From Ficedula albicollis (taxonomy: Eukaryota; Chordata; Aves; Passeriformes; Muscicapidae): a stretch of DNA of 64,000 nucleotides. Positions 25,329 to 37,791 of the stretch are shown one piece after another; positions within the stretch are counted from its first letter, which is position 1; each line of letters begins with the position of its first letter. The notes under the pieces are model-generated. The model saw nothing but the letters and a program-made list of their open reading frames with translations, was not told the origin of the DNA and did not search any database. Where the stretch lies: positions 48,296,069 to 48,360,068 of the forward strand of contig NC_021673.1 of NCBI RefSeq assembly GCF_000247815.1. The letters are read 5' to 3'. Position numbers and translations under genes: made by a program.

Positions 25329-25960
25329 CTAGCAGTGGCGGAACATTGGACAGAACGTAGGCCTTGCTTTTGAGAAACTAACGCTGAGATGCTGGTTGCT
25401 GTTCCTGCAGACAAAAATGCGGAGATGAATGGTCTTTTCAGTTCCATTTCTTCCACCATGAATGGTAACTGCTATCAAGTCTGCGCTTTTTTGGGCGATT
25501 GAAATTCCTCCAACTCTGCCTACGTTTGGAGCATCTTCTAGCTCCCAGCTTGGTGGCCAGCTGGTTCTGGGGATTACGGTGACATCAGCTCCGGTGTCTA
25601 CTGTAAAAGGGACGGCGATAAAAACGCCATCTCGTGGTCGGGACTGGCGGCAGACTCCCCACAGCACACTAGCTTGGTGCGGATTAAGATCTACGGCCAG
25701 GGCCACCCAGGGGTGGCCGGTTGGTGCGTAGCCCCAGGGGGCACCGCCTGACCATTCACCGAGGGAGTGGTCGGGCTCTCCATGGGCGCAGTAAACCTTT
25801 GCAGGAGTGTTACCTGAACTGCTGCGTTGGGCATTGGCTGAGCCATGAAATTGGTTACTTCCCTGGGGGGTAGTGGATTCGGGAGATGTTCTGCCATGGT
25901 AAGCTTCACATAGTTGGGCTGCTGGATGTCCCAAATGGGAGGGGGTAGCGTGCGGCCCAT
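25329..25960 (-). pseudogene. gag tail and protease of the tRNA-Phe provirus
   Basis: One frame (25691-25960) holds the proline-rich end of gag. Another (25329-25934) overlaps it and runs into the aspartic protease, with active-site motif VDTGADVTVIP around 25590-25620. Overlapping gag and pro frames are the usual class II arrangement, expressed by frameshifting. The protease frame ends at 25329 in sequence that no longer looks retroviral. Confidence 0.75.
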
Positions 25961-25975
25961 CTGCCCCCTCCCTCT

Positions 25976-26773
25976 CTAGTTTCCCTGCTTCTTACCACGG
26001 TACTCTCGAGCAATGTGGCCTTTTTTACCACAGGCCCAGCAGGGTCCTCTAGGTTTTAAGTGTGGAGGGCCAGTTGGAGGTGGTTGGTCGCGGCCTTGGC
26101 TGTTCCGAACGGCCATAACTTCAGCTATGGCAGCGCTGACGGCGGCTGGAAGTGGGGCTACGGCAGCGTTAACTGCAGCTCGGACTGGAACCAAATTTTC
26201 TTCTTTTGCCACATGCCTGATTATTGCTGCGATATTTGAGCCGGGTGGCATTGATCGCAAAAGTTCCTTGGTGGTTTGATTGGACTGCTGCCGTATGCAG
26301 CCTTCAAGGGCTGAGTCTTTTGCTTCTGGCGGCAGATCAGAGGCATCTATGGATGCCTGGAGATGGTCCATGAATGCGGTAAAGCGTTCGCTTTCACTTT
26401 GTTTAATGGTGGACCACGGAGCTGGCCTGGCTATGACTGTAGAGGTGGCGCGGATGGCATCTCTAGCTGCGCGGGTTGCAGCAATTTCACCGGCTCATCT
26501 AGCTGCGCGGGTAGTTGCAGCAATTTCACCGGCTCGCAAGTTTAGGGCTTGTGCATCAGGAGCGACTAGCAGCGGATCTTGACCCATTAGTCGTGCTAGA
26601 CTGGAGTTGCGGAGCGGGTGCTGGTCTCCTCTGACCTTGGCAAGCGTTTTTTCTAGACGTTTTTCCCATTCGTCTTTGAAAACTATCATCCCTGATGAAT
26701 CAAAAATCATACGACAAGACTGCTTAATGTCAAATGGGAGCATGTCGTCATTGCCAAAAAGGCTGTCAATCAT
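25976..26773 (-). pseudogene. gag capsid-nucleocapsid segment
   Basis: Two overlapping - strand frames (26495-26773 and 25976-26371) cover capsid. The N-terminal part ends LNLRAGEIAATTRAAR; the C-terminal part is followed by an Ala-rich linker and a zinc knuckle in which the final Cys is Tyr (CWACGKKGHIAREY). A 36-bp tandem duplication at 26462-26536 disrupts the frame between them. A stop follows the basic tail. Capsid would assemble the core; this copy is defective. Confidence 0.72.
26462..26536. repeat. 36-bp tandem duplication within gag capsid
   Basis: The segment ctagctgcgcggg...gcaatttcaccggct occurs from 26463 and again from 26499, the second copy being three bases longer. Confidence 0.85.
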
Positions 26774-26905
26774 AGTCGAGGTGCAAGCAGGCGTGGTTGA
26801 TCTGGCGGGGGAATGGTGTTGGCGAAACCTTCTGCTTTGGCTAATGTTTCCAGTTTAGACTTTAGGGTCTGATTGGCTCTTTCTACAATTGCTTGCCCTG
26901 TACTG
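26771..26905 (-). pseudogene. Integrase fragment fused to gag
   Basis: About 35 codons in the - strand frame include GQAIVERANQTLKSKLETLA, typical of the end of the retroviral integrase core with its conserved Q-ERANxxLK pattern. It is flanked on both sides by gag: nucleocapsid before and capsid after. In an intact provirus this lies several kb downstream, in pol. Confidence 0.7.
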
Positions 26906-27593
<688 letters not shown>

Positions 27594-27827
27594 CGGTGGC
27601 CTTTCCCAATTGTCCTCAGAGTCTGCTTTATCAAATTTGCCTTCAAGCTGTTGACATTGTTTAGTAGTTAGATCAGGGACAGGACTGGGGGGTCGGGATC
27701 ACGACCGTGAACGGCTGTTAGTTGTTGATAATGAGTCCACGGCGCGATCGCCGGGAGTAGTTTGCGTAGTGGCCCCCACCCCGACTTTAGGCGAAATTTT
27801 TAAACAACTTCGAGTTACTTGCCAAGT

Positions 27828-28088
27828 CTATTGCTCTAATCGCACTTTCTGCAAGGCTTGGGTGACCCTCCCCCAACTTTTAAGGCACTTGCTTGAACCA
27901 GAAGAGATAGTATCATCTGCAAGGACGCTTTTACATTTCTCCCAACATTCTGGGTGGAGGATGTCCACGGGACGATCGATCGCACCCAGCTTTAGTAACC
28001 GCACTACCGCGCATTCAAAGTCTTTAACCTTACAGTCAATCCCCCACTGCCTATACAACTCGATAACTACCTTGCTGAGAGCGTCCAT
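27828..28088 (-). pseudogene. gag matrix fragment of the tRNA-Phe provirus
   Basis: An ATG at 28086-28088, about 120 bases after the primer-binding site, opens 86 codons starting MDALSKVVIELYRQWG and ending in an in-frame TAG at 27828-27830. Size, position and the helical, tryptophan-containing pattern fit a retroviral matrix domain of alpha/beta type. Gag-like sequence continues to about 27600 in shifting frames with more stops, then meets the 472-base homopolymer. Gag would be the structural polyprotein; this copy is broken. Confidence 0.7.
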
Positions 28089-28207
28089 CCCAGCGGTACG
28101 GGAGCATCCTCCCCGCCGAAGTCGGACCTGCCGCTCCGGCCGTCTCTCCTCCTCCAGCACGACTCCCGTCACCCGGAGCGCACATGCACCCGTGTGTCGG
28201 GGGGCGC

Positions 28208-28225
28208 TCCCAGGTTTCGGCACCA
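28208..28225 (-). other. Primer-binding site, tRNA-Phe type
   Basis: The - strand reads TGGTGCCGAAACCTGGGA, which matches the complement of the tRNA-Phe 3' end plus CCA at 17 of 18 positions. It follows the LTR end after a 2-base spacer (AG), the normal retroviral arrangement. Confidence 0.85.
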
Positions 28226-28227
28226 CT

Positions 28228-28519
28228 TGTTGCCTAGTGGGTAGGCAGGGCGACCTGGTTCCGCGGAGAGACCACGGCACACATACACGCTTGCCGGGCA
28301 CAATGCACACGACACCGATACGGTGGATGGCAAAATGCCTTTTATTTCCTGTTGCATGGTTTAAGTAACCACGGTACAATGTAATTGGCTAACGTCATGG
28401 AGAGGATGGGACCCTATCTCCTCGTACATCGCGAGATCTTCCATGCGATCATGGAGAGGATGGGACCCTATCTCCTCGTACATCGCGAGATCTTCCGTGC
28501 GGTTTTCTGGCTTACCACA
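28228..28519 (-). mobile_element. 5' LTR of the tRNA-Phe provirus
   Basis: 292 bp, with ends TG...CA on the + strand. The inner end (28228) is two bases from the primer-binding site. On the - strand, the U3 part carries TGACGT (28392-28397) and CCAAT (28384-28388), followed by AATAAA (28341-28346) in R. A 54-bp direct repeat (28396-28449/28450-28503) occupies U3, resembling a duplicated retroviral enhancer. The remaining 3' LTR stops before the position where a second repeat unit would show. Confidence 0.88.
28396..28503. repeat. 54-bp tandem repeat in LTR U3
   Basis: 28396-28449 and 28450-28503 both start catggagaggatgggacc and differ at three bases near the right end (ccatgcgat/ccgtgcggt). 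Its position in U3 is that of an enhancer. Confidence 0.93.
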
Positions 28520-28525
28520 GACCCC
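28520..28525. repeat. Target-site duplication GACCCC, right copy
   Basis: GACCCC follows ...ttaccaca at 28519. It is identical to 23840-23845 and has the length typical of class II retroviral integration. Confidence 0.85.
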
Positions 28526-29949
28526 AGAAGATTTGTATCTGTGCCACATTCCCCTCCCAGATGGGAAACTCTGAGTTTGATTTTGGCAGCTCAAAACTCC
28601 CGCAACGCTTGTTTAACCCAGTACAAATGATGGCAATGTGGTTTATCCCCTGCTCACCTGCTCTCCTTATCTGCCAGGCAAGGAGGGAGAGGAGGAAGAG
28701 GACATTTCCAAGAGGACAATATTGCTCCTTGCTGGCTGCATTTTTTCAAAGTGAGCCAGACAATGTCCTTCCATATATTGCTCCTTGCTGACTGCATTAA
28801 AAGCAGGGATACTCCTTTGATAAGATGACATGAAATTAACTGTGACACCACTGATGCCAAAAACACATTTGGATGTGTGTTTGAATGGAGACAGGCTGAG
28901 CACAAAAATGCAAGTTCAGTCCATTGGTTCCTGGTACTGGACCCTGAGTTGCCTGCACTGGGGGAGCCCCTACTTCTCCTGCACCCTTCCAGCCCCCCAT
29001 CTACAGCACACTCTATACCCATGGCTAAACATCTCCCAGAAAGTGAGGAAACCCGTAATCTTGCTAATCTGAAAACGGAAGCACAAAAGCAAGAGCAGGG
29101 ACACTTCAGGCAGCTCACTAAGAGGCTCCATACAGGGCTGAAGGAAAATAGTGCCAACCACACATCTACAGAACATCCTATCAGCCTCCTCTGTCAGCTA
29201 CAGTAGCTATTTTTGCTTTGCCACGTAGACTGCAATTTGCACAGAATGCTCAGAATTTCCCCCTCAGCTTTCTTTGGGACAGGGATGGATTTTACCTAGA
29301 GATTTGTCGAGCTTGCACAGTCACCGGTGTTAATGAAAAGCATCCAGAAATGGCCGGTGTCCAGATTGATACACCTTAATCCACAGACAGAGGGTCAGCT
29401 CTACTGCAGCTCAAATTCCTCAGCTGGAAGTGAGTCCAGAGCAACATGAGCAGAAGCATGGCTGTAAGAAGCAGATTGCTTTACTGAACTTTAAAGATTA
29501 GATACCTTTCTGAAGCAATTTTTGACCTTCTAAAAATGTCAATTTTATTCATTCAAGCAATTTGCAACATTAAAGTTTAAATATTATTCAGGGGGATCCT
29601 TTGCTCTTTTCAAAATGCCGTTATGTTCATCAAGACACACATTTGTTATTTATATGCCTCTTTTTAATTCTATTTTACTGTAGTACTGAAAGCAAAGTTC
29701 ACAACGTTTAACTGTACTTTGAATTCCTCTTTACTTGCATTGCCTCAAGAATTTATGCCACACTGAGCTTGCTGCAAGGCTCTGAGGCTGCCTTTACCTT
29801 CTCTGAAATACATTTATCGGAAAGTAGGAACCAGGGCTGTGCCTCCCAGCCCCCTCACAATTCAGACAAGAGCCCCACACTCCTGCAAAGTCACCAGCTA
29901 TTCTCTGGGCTGCAGGAGGTGAAGGCCCCTTAGTGACACCTGGGCATCT

Positions 29950-30027
29950 CTCAGCTCTCCCTCACACTGACAGAGCAATAATTCAGGTCTCAGCTCTCCC
30001 TCACACTGGCAGAGCAGTGTTAGGGAT
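29950..30027. repeat. Tandem duplication, two units of 39 bp
   Basis: Units begin ctcagctctccctcacactg at 29950 and 29989. Similarity is strong over the first 30 bases, with one substitution (gacag/ggcag), and then fades. Confidence 0.8.
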
Positions 30028-30177
30028 ACAAATACCGCTGTACAGATGCACACGAGGTGGTTTTTCATCTGACCGGGCAGGATACCAAGATCGCTGCAAC
30101 TCAGAGGCATGTCTGCCTAAACATTTGGGGCCAGCGCTGCAGCAGCTACTTTGATCTTTGTCATTTGAGATGAAAGC

Positions 30178-30343
30178 TTCATGCCTCTGCTTTTATACCA
30201 GCTACAACCTTTAAATCCCTGCCTGCAGAGTCGGTCCGCTCCCAGCCCTTTACCTGTTCTTTCATGCCTCTGCTTTTATACCAGCTACAACCCTTAAATC
30301 CCTGCCTGCAGAGTCGATCCGCTCCCAGCCCTTTACCTGTTCC
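30178..30343. repeat. Tandem duplication, two units of 83 bp
   Basis: 30178-30260 and 30261-30343 both start ttcatgcctctgc and differ at three bases or fewer (acctttaa/acccttaa, tcggtcc/tcgatcc, end t/c). Confidence 0.93.
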
Positions 30344-31147
30344 GTGCCTATTTGCACACAGGCAGCAACACCATGTCAAGGAGCATCAGTGCTGCAGGTT
30401 TAAGGCTCACTCTTTGTTCCTACAGGTAAGTCAGCACTTGGAAAAAGGGAGTGTTTAAATCAACCTAAATCCAAAGGAAAACAACTATTTCCAGAGTTGC
30501 AAAATCCCATTATTTTTGCATTTCCATTTAAAGTGAGAATTATTTTCTGGGTTACATATTAGCATCTCATCTGGTTATACAGCTTACAAAGGATAAAACA
30601 TAAGAAATTTTACACTGAAATGAGCTATGTTTCTGTTCTTACTTGAGCAAAAACATACGGAGAATATGAAAAGGCAAGAAAAGCAATTTTCTAGAGCTCT
30701 GACATACTGAATTTATACAGATAAGAGCATATGAAACACTGAACTGAAAGCAAATGCCAGCCACTTTGGACCATGATTAAGCACCCTTGGATTGAAGTTG
30801 ATGATGCACATTCCCTCCGTTCAGTGTTTCCAAATTCCTGGTTCCCAGCTGAGCTTCATTCCCAGTCAATTAGCAGGCACTACACTGTGCTGCCAGGTAA
30901 CAAACACATCTCAGTTAGCAAATAAAGAGTCTTGCAACCAGACAATGGTAATTCAGGTCTTCTAGGTGCCTGGTATCCTGGATGTGCAAGATTCCTTCAG
31001 GCCTTTGCATAATCGGAGGGCACCAGATCTGTACTACTCCATACCGGCTGCTACTGGGTACTGGGTCATGTTCAACACATCAGGCATTATTTTTTCAGCA
31101 TTTCAGTGTCTGGGACAACTACTAAAATCTTACGGTTCTGCACTAGG

Positions 31148-31378
31148 GAGGTTTAGCTTGGAGGTTAGGAAAAATTTCTCCACCAAAAGGGTTGTCAACT
31201 GCTGGAACAGACTGCCCAAGGAAATGGTTGGGTCACCATCCCCAGAAATATTTAGAAAAGGCATAGATGTTGTGCTTAAAGACATGCTTTAGAGATGGAT
31301 TTGGCAGTGCTAGATTAGTGGTTGGACACAACGATGTTAAAGCTCTTTTTCAACGCAAAAATAATTCTGTGATTCTAA
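31148..31378 (+). mobile_element. CR1 LINE 3' fragment
   Basis: The sequence follows the CR1 3' consensus: aggttaggaaaaatttctcc, the ORF2 tail (VVNCWNRLPKEMVGSPS in the + frame), ggcagtgctagatta, gttaaagctctttttcaacgc, and the terminal attctgtgattcta. It is truncated at its 5' end, the normal form of CR1 copies in birds, and diverged enough to be old. Confidence 0.9.
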
Positions 31379-34300
31379 AACACTTTTTCCCCAGGATAGA
31401 CACAGCTGACCAGTTTCAGGGAGGGCAGTCTGTATCCAGTACCTGTCCTTCTGGGAGATACAGGTGGCACCTCTCTACAGCACTACAAAGCCTGCTTGCT
31501 TTGTTCAACACAGCCACATACCATAACCAAAAGACATTATTCCCATACTTCCTGGCAGTTATCTCCTGACTTGTCTCCAAATCTCTGGCTATTTGAGCTG
31601 AAGACCAGAAATTTTCTCCTCTCATACTTGGCACAGTTCAGTCCCTTTACATTTTGCTCTGGGTTTTCATACCTATGTCAGTTTTAGCTGTTGACAACAC
31701 ATGAGATGGCATAATGTTGTTCTCCCCCTTTTTAGCCATTTCTGCAGTCCGAAGCTTTCCTTTACATATTACACAGTTATTTCCTTTTCTTTATATCTGA
31801 GGAAGAGTAGGGGATATGCTAAATAAAAAGAACAAAACGTTTACCTTAGACAGGGTATCTCAGATACAGCTGCACCCTACAATAAAGGCTCATGCCCTCC
31901 ACCTGTGCATGCACACTCAGGCTGGTGACTGCTATGCACTGTATTTATCATGCACCTCTCTGTCCCCTCTTAATCAAAACAATCTGAATATAAGCTTGAG
32001 CAATTGTAATGAAACATCCAACATTTTATAAATTATGGAAAAAACTATCTGCAGCTTTAATATGGAGTTTCTCTCCTTGAAACAGGAGAGCTCTCAAGTA
32101 GAGCTGGTGAGGTATTCAGCTGTGGTCAGGTCTCTACACATTCACAACCTCACAATGCTTATCTTCACAGATACTCAACTTTGACATAAAACCAGTCCCC
32201 ACTTTTCACAATTTCAGGCTTTATGGTGTGACTTTGCAACATACAGCAAGTGTCACAGAGGACTTGCTAGAGGTTTCCCAGTGTGCATATTTCCTTCATT
32301 TCTCAGCTTTCAGCTGCACATGTCTATACATAATTAGCACAAGCACTTTAAATTAGCTGTAATTTCAGCAACACCAAGTATTACCTTGACCTTTTTCCTA
32401 TATCCTGTTCCCCATAAAGCTGCAGGAATGCCTCAGCTAAGCAAAGGAGAGGGTGGAGGTGGAGATCTAGCAGACTCTGTTTTCTGGCAGCAACAGCAGT
32501 TTGTGGAGCTGCTGACATAGGCTTTATACTGAGAAAGTAGGCAGTCTTTTGAGATGTCAAAGCTTTCCAAAACAATTGTCTGGTAAAATGTGCTCTGATG
32601 ACAAAGCACTGTAAGGGTACCATGGATGACTCTGATCCAGCCTCGTGCCTAACAGAAATCCACTATTTGCATGCTCTTGGACCACACAGCACACGTGTGC
32701 ATGCCTAGACCCTAAAAAACCCACAGATGTGTCAAAGTTAATCCCTCCAAAACTAGCATAAGCCAAAATTAAGGTTGGGTGTGACAGTTAATTTATTCAT
32801 TCTTTCTACATGTGGACATAGGTTAGAGAACAGAATTACTACCACAAAATATATTTGATTTATACAGCACATGAAATAGGCTACCCTGATTAATTCTATT
32901 TCATTAGTTTACCTTATCCTAAATGTTCACTATGGGGTCACACGCCTTCTTTACTCCAGGCTTTTCAGATGTGCTGCCTCACAGATTCCTATTTCATACC
33001 CATTATCACACCACAAGTTTGCATTAGACACATCAATGAAATTAGGTCCCCAACACCCTTGTGAGGAAGCCCATCCTTCCCTCTGTATGGACACAGAAGA
33101 TGAGCCTTGCATCAACTGGTCTAAACTAATACTTTCCAGTCAAATTTCCTAGTGACTTCATGGACAGCTGCAAGTGTTCAGCCCTTTGCAGGCAGATTCC
33201 ACTTGCATTGGTGAAGGGCCCAAACTAGGAAGCCTTGTTCACCCTTAAATTTGGTTGACCTAGTTAAACTATCAGCAGATAATAAAAGGGATTAATATGA
33301 CTCAACCACACCTCAGGAAATAACCCACTATATTAGAGAAGCACACATCACTGTCTCCTCCAGAGCTGTGGGAGTCTGCAGGTCAAATGCAGACACCATC
33401 ACACACTCCACATCCTTGCTGTCCCCAAGCCAGTCCCCTTGAACCTGTGCACCTCACAAGACCCACAGAAATACCTCATATCCATACCTTGCCTTCCAAG
33501 CCCGTGCTGATGCTTATGCCTGCAAGCCTCCAGGACCTTGAGTGGGACCTACATGCAGCCCCCTGTGGCTTCTTGTTGTGCCCTTGGAAGCAGGACTGTA
33601 GTCCCTGCAGGCCACAAGGTGATTTGCTAGAGTATCCACAGCTCTTCAAACAACATTCAGAAAGCCTCCTTTTCTGGGTCCTCCCTGCAGCAGGTGCTGG
33701 TCCCACCTGTGCTGACTCGGAAAGGGCTGGAGTGCTCCGTAAGGGTGGCAGCTGGAGCCATTACTTCCAAGCCCTTGAGCTGTGGGGATGCCACAAAAGG
33801 GGCAGGGGATGTGCATACACTCGGTGAGCACAACCTGCAGATATGAGGCAGGAGAGGGGCTTTTCTGTCTGGAGTATGAGGATGGAAATAAAATCTTAAA
33901 ATCAGGCTGATGCAACCTGCCTTTTAGATACCGTGTAGGCATCTCGATCATTCCAGTGAGAGGTCTCTCTCTGCTTCTTATGTACTTATGTGGGAAAAAG
34001 CTCTGAAATATAAGCACTTTCTAAAGGAGAAAAAAAAATAGCCCTATGAACAGTAAAGCCTGCTCTCCTTAGCTTTCTCTCTTTTGATAATAACCCCCTT
34101 TTACCAGGTCCTCACTACACCTGCACAGATACAACAGTGTTTTGGGGAAGAGGCATTCAGGCAGCTGGGTTCTGCTGCTTTTGCAGTTCAGAAGGAAATG
34201 CTGACCTCTCTTGCATTCGTCCTGTGTACCAGTTTCACCAAAACCTGTATTAAATATCCTATTAGAGTTCTACCTCCCCATCAAATTTTATTGAACTTAG

Positions 34301-34631
34301 GTAAGAACTCAGAAGTTTTTTGGTAGGGCCTGACAGAGTAGGGCTGTTCGGAAGGTCCAGCATCCCAGGCTTCTATCAGTCTTGTTTGACCCAGCCACTG
34401 AAAAAAGCTGGTTGACTGTGTATTTCTCCATGCCTTTCTCCTTGGTCGTTTAAAGTTCCTGTAGCTGTGTGATGAATGAGACAACAAACTCAGCTGATAT
34501 AAAAAAATAAATTTATTTTCCCAGACGAGTTTCATCTGGACCAATTCCTGATCTGGTTTATGGCCCTGACTGCATGAAATTTCATGCTGGCTTGTGAGCT
34601 GGCTTGGGAACAATGAATTCATCAGTGGGAT
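31379..34631. other. Intergenic sequence without recognised features
   Basis: Unique-looking sequence. The longest ORFs (33387-33827 +, 146 codons; 33646-34017 -, 123 codons) have no domains I recognise and overlap in opposite directions. Confidence 0.5.
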
Positions 34632-34961
34632 TGTCTAGTTTGAAAGACAGGTTTCTACTAGGGAAAGCAGAGCCCTCCCTTGAAATCCCTCTGAATTAAT
34701 ATAATTTTGAAATTAAGAGGCTTTCAGGCAAAGATATGGAGATAGGAATAACAGTTCTTTACTAGTATATATAACAAGGCAAACAAATCAACAACTACTA
34801 TGGAATTAACAACAAACAGAACAGGAACCCAGTAACACTCCTCAGCCACAGGCACTTTCCCCTTTGGTGCAGTTACTTCACAGCTGGCAGTGAGCACTGG
34901 CAGGCTCCTGGTGGACAGGGCAGGCATGATGATTCCCCTGTGGCTGCAGGGGATGCTGGGG
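34632..34961 (-). mobile_element. ERVL-like LTR, interrupted by the ERVK insertion
   Basis: TGTCTAGTTTGAAAGACAGG at 34632 starts a stretch that parallels 44789-45104 and 50264-50579 over more than 300 bases (caggcaaagatatggagata, acaacaaacagaacaggaa, cagctggcagtgagcactgg). Similarity stops at gctgggg (34961), exactly where the ERVK LTR starts with TGTCGCTG. The other copies continue tgatggcagg at that point. This is the signature of an ERVK insertion inside this LTR. It may be the 3' LTR of the ERVL-like provirus whose 5' LTR is at 44789. Confidence 0.8.
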
Positions 34962-35210
34962 TGTCGCTGTCGCGCTAGAAGTCGCATATAATAACGACAA
35001 AGACTTCTCCAGCTAGATGACTAAAGAAGCGATTTATTGAACGACCGAACCACATTTATAGTGTGGTTCGCAAACTGCAAACAGAACAGCAGTCCATTGG
35101 ACAACAGAAGAAAACAAAACTTTCTCACAAACCGTGAGAACTGTTTTTCAGTGAAGCCCAGGTGTTAATCTTGTTATTAATTCCCTTCTGTTTTTCCCAA
35201 AATGTTATCC
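34962..35210 (-). mobile_element. LTR (U5/R and part of U3) of the left ERVK copy
   Basis: Starts TGTCGCTGTCGCG on the + strand and includes gcgatttattg at about 35030, which is AATAAA on the - strand, then a U3 part shared with 37572-37650 (gagaactgtttttcagtgaa). The U3 start and polypurine tract, present at 37777-37791 in the other copy, are missing here because of a deletion of about 180 bp near 35205. Confidence 0.75.
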
Positions 35211-35453
35211 CTCACAGGGCCCTTTGCAAAGGAGAATAAACACAAGGAAACCTGAGGACACCTGAAGTGCCCAGGGAAATCTTTAAACCTGCTGCTTTTT
35301 CCCTGCAAAACTAATTATCAAAACACTATGTCTCTAATATAATAACAAAACCTGCCACCATTCACCAGCCTTATTATCTCTAATACATTCCAGAAAACCT
35401 ATCTAACAATGTCTCAGTGGGTTAAACCACTTCCAAGAGAAACAGATGAATGC

Positions 35454-36457
35454 TCATCCTCTACCTGTAGAGGGACTGTCTGGCTGGTGATTGGCATGTT
35501 GGTCAGCATTCGAAGGCTGTGCATCAGCTACATTCTGTCTCTGATGGCACAGGTCAGGGCAGACACACCTTGCAGGTAGCCAGGGTACCCCAGTATCCAT
35601 TGAGACGCAAGCGTACCTGCGACCCCAAATGATAAGTTCACGTGGGCCTTCCCACTTGTTCCTGGTCAAGTCCTGTACAAAGACCTTCGCTCGAGGCAGG
35701 AGTGTCTCATCTGCAGCCTGTAACGAGGTAAAATGATTCACAATAACAGGATTATTGGAATCTTGTGGCACAGTAAGGCGATTGATGGTGTACAAAGCTT
35801 TTTCCAATCAGCTATGTGGTGTTTCACCAGACATTCCCCTTTCCTATTTGTCAAGAACACGCATTGACCAAATACAAAGGTACCTGAGAAAACTATTGGA
35901 ATGCCATTGTGACCGCTTTCAACTCAATTATCTGAGCAGAACCTGTTTCATGGTCTTCCAGCGTTTGCCAACCAGACTCATCCTCCTAGGTAACAATGGC
36001 CTTCCCTATTTTGCCTGACCTGTCAGTAAAGGCAGTAGGACCTTGCACTGGCACCCAACTACTTTTGGGTCTCAAAGACAACTTAACTGTCTTTGCTATT
36101 TGCAGTAGCTTATAGCTGGGCAGATGACAAGCAACCTCCCCTGTAAAATCTTGCAGCACAATCTCTGCAAGGGAACACTATTAACAAAGACCCCTTCAAA
36201 GAACTCCCGCTCCACAGGAAATACAATCCTTGCAGGGTCCGCTTCTATCAATTGCAAACGTTGCTGACAGCATTTGATTATCAGTCACGCAAACAATTCA
36301 AACACCGTCATTGCCGTCTTTTTCGGCTGATGTGCAAAAAGACCCATTCCAGAACATACAAGGGATCAGACGGTGTGTCATTCCACTGGCAAATGATACC
36401 TGTAGGATGTAAATCCGGATCGGTGATAAACACAGTGATATCAATGGAAGGATCTAC
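35454..36457 (-). pseudogene. RNase H and integrase C-terminus, left ERVK copy
   Basis: On the - strand, after the RT segment, frames with several stops show the RT connection (TVFITDPDLHPTG), RNase H with its first catalytic Asp in TAFTDRSGK and the Glu in IIELKAVTMAF, and then a direct jump to the integrase C-terminal domain (35454-35807: TRNKWEGPRELIIWGRRYAC, WLPARCV). The zinc-binding and catalytic core of integrase are absent. The same jump is present in the right copy. Confidence 0.78.
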
Positions 36458-36937
36458 TCAGTATACCTGAAGAGTAGAAAGAGCTTGCTGCAGTCTCTTG
36501 CAGAGCGTCGGGCTACTACAACAACCCTGTGGCAAGACTTTCCATTGACATTCCTGTCCTAGCTCAGAATTGTTCACTCCAGGCACCGTAAAAGCAAATT
36601 TTTGCCTATCTTCAGGACACAAGGGGATTGTGAAAAAGCAGTCCTTCAAATCAATGAACAAAATGTCTCATCCAGCAGGGAGCATGGTGGGCAGAGGCAT
36701 ACCAGGCTGCAATGCCCCCATGCTTTCCATCACTGCATTAATCTCTCTGAGATCCTGTAACAACCTCCATTTACCTGATTTTTTCTTTATCACAAAAACA
36801 GAAGTATTCCAGGCACTATTAGAAGGATCAATGTGTCCCTGCTGCAAGTATTCCTGAACCAATTGACAAAGGGCTATCAATTTAGTTTTTGGTCGGGACC
36901 ACTGATCCTGCCAAGCAGGGGTATCAGCAACCACCAT
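36458..36937 (-). pseudogene. Reverse transcriptase fragment, left ERVK copy
   Basis: Two - strand frames, separated by a frameshift near 36665, cover fingers and palm: [20 protein letters not shown] with REINAVM, then [13 protein letters not shown] (motif A Asp) and [15 protein letters not shown] (motif B). The frame stops at 36458 before the YxDD motif, which appears to be deleted; the sequence resumes in the RT connection. Confidence 0.82.
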
Positions 36938-36970
36938 AAAGGCATCATAGGATAATTCCCACCCTTCACC

Positions 36971-37572
36971 TCAGTGACCCCGATGAGAAATTTGTCTCAA
37001 TGCGCACTCCCCAGGCTGCCAAAACATCCCGCCCCCATAGGTTAATTTGGGTTGTGGTAATGTATAGTCCGAATGTAGCCTCTGCCCGTCAACATTTTTG
37101 ATAACACAGGCCTTTGACTCACAAAGGTCTGTGCTGTACCCCCCAAACCTGCAATGGCCTGGCCAAGAGGGGCCAGGGGCCATGTGGGAGGCCAGGCAGA
37201 AAGAGAGATCACCGTTACATCCGCCCCGGTATCAATCAAACCTCTGAGTTGAATTTGAGATGGGGTGGCGCCTGAGAGAGCCAGAGTGCACAACATCTGT
37301 GGGCACTGATTGGAGATATTCATTGTCCAAAAGACTTGTGGCGGTCCTGTGGATCTGAAACCACCGTCTTTGCGATCTTGTTGATCAGCCCTGAGAACAG
37401 ATGAATGAAAAGGCACAAGCTGGGCAATATGAGTTCCTGCCGGAATAGTGACAGGGGGAGAAGGCATGGTAACCATAGCACAAATTTGACCTGTGAAGTC
37501 AGCATCAATGACGCCTGGGTGAACAAAGATTCCCTGAAGAGTGGCACTAGACCACCCTATGAGCAGTGCACT
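36971..37572 (-). pseudogene. dUTPase (C-terminal) and protease, left ERVK copy
   Basis: The - strand frame 37042-37476 shows dUTPase motif III (GVIDADFTGQI), motif IV (IPAGTHIAQLVPF) and the glycine-rich motif V (DGGFRSTG), then the protease active site LIDTGADVTVIS. dUTPase would lower dUTP during reverse transcription; protease would cleave Gag-Pol. Bases 37094-37572 are almost identical to 39057-39535. At 37573 the sequence switches to U3 of the neighbouring copy. Confidence 0.82.
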
Positions 37573-37791
37573 GTGAGAACTGTTTTTCAGTGAAGCCCAG
37601 GTGTTAATCTTGTTATTAATTCCCTTCTGTTTTTCCCAAAATGTTATCCTCCTGGGAAAGGCTCAGGCTGGAACTGAGAAAACTGTCTCAGCCTGGGAAA
37701 GCTTCCCTAGCATGAGAAAAGAGAAAAAAGTTCCAAGCCTTTGCAATTTTCAGCCTGAGGCTTCAATGGTGTCCACAATTCCCCCTTTTAG
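37573..37791 (-). promoter_or_regulatory. ERVK U3 start and polypurine tract, right copy
   Basis: On the - strand a purine tract (AAAAGGGGGAAT, + strand 37778-37789) is followed at 37777 by TGTGGACACC, the LTR start. This fixes the 3' end of the right ERVK copy. U3 runs left to 37573 and is then cut off by the near-identical protease block, so R and U5 are missing here. Confidence 0.7.

Larger units (their letters stand above)
28526..31147. other. Intergenic sequence between provirus and CR1
   Basis: No gene was recognised. It contains two tandem duplications, annotated separately (29950-30027 and 30178-30343). ORFs up to 169 codons (28654-29163, - strand) have no recognisable domain. Confidence 0.5.

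Noticed and set aside
33387..34017. 146-codon + and 123-codon - ORFs
   Set aside because: They overlap on opposite strands, have no recognised family, and fit chance in a less AT-rich stretch.
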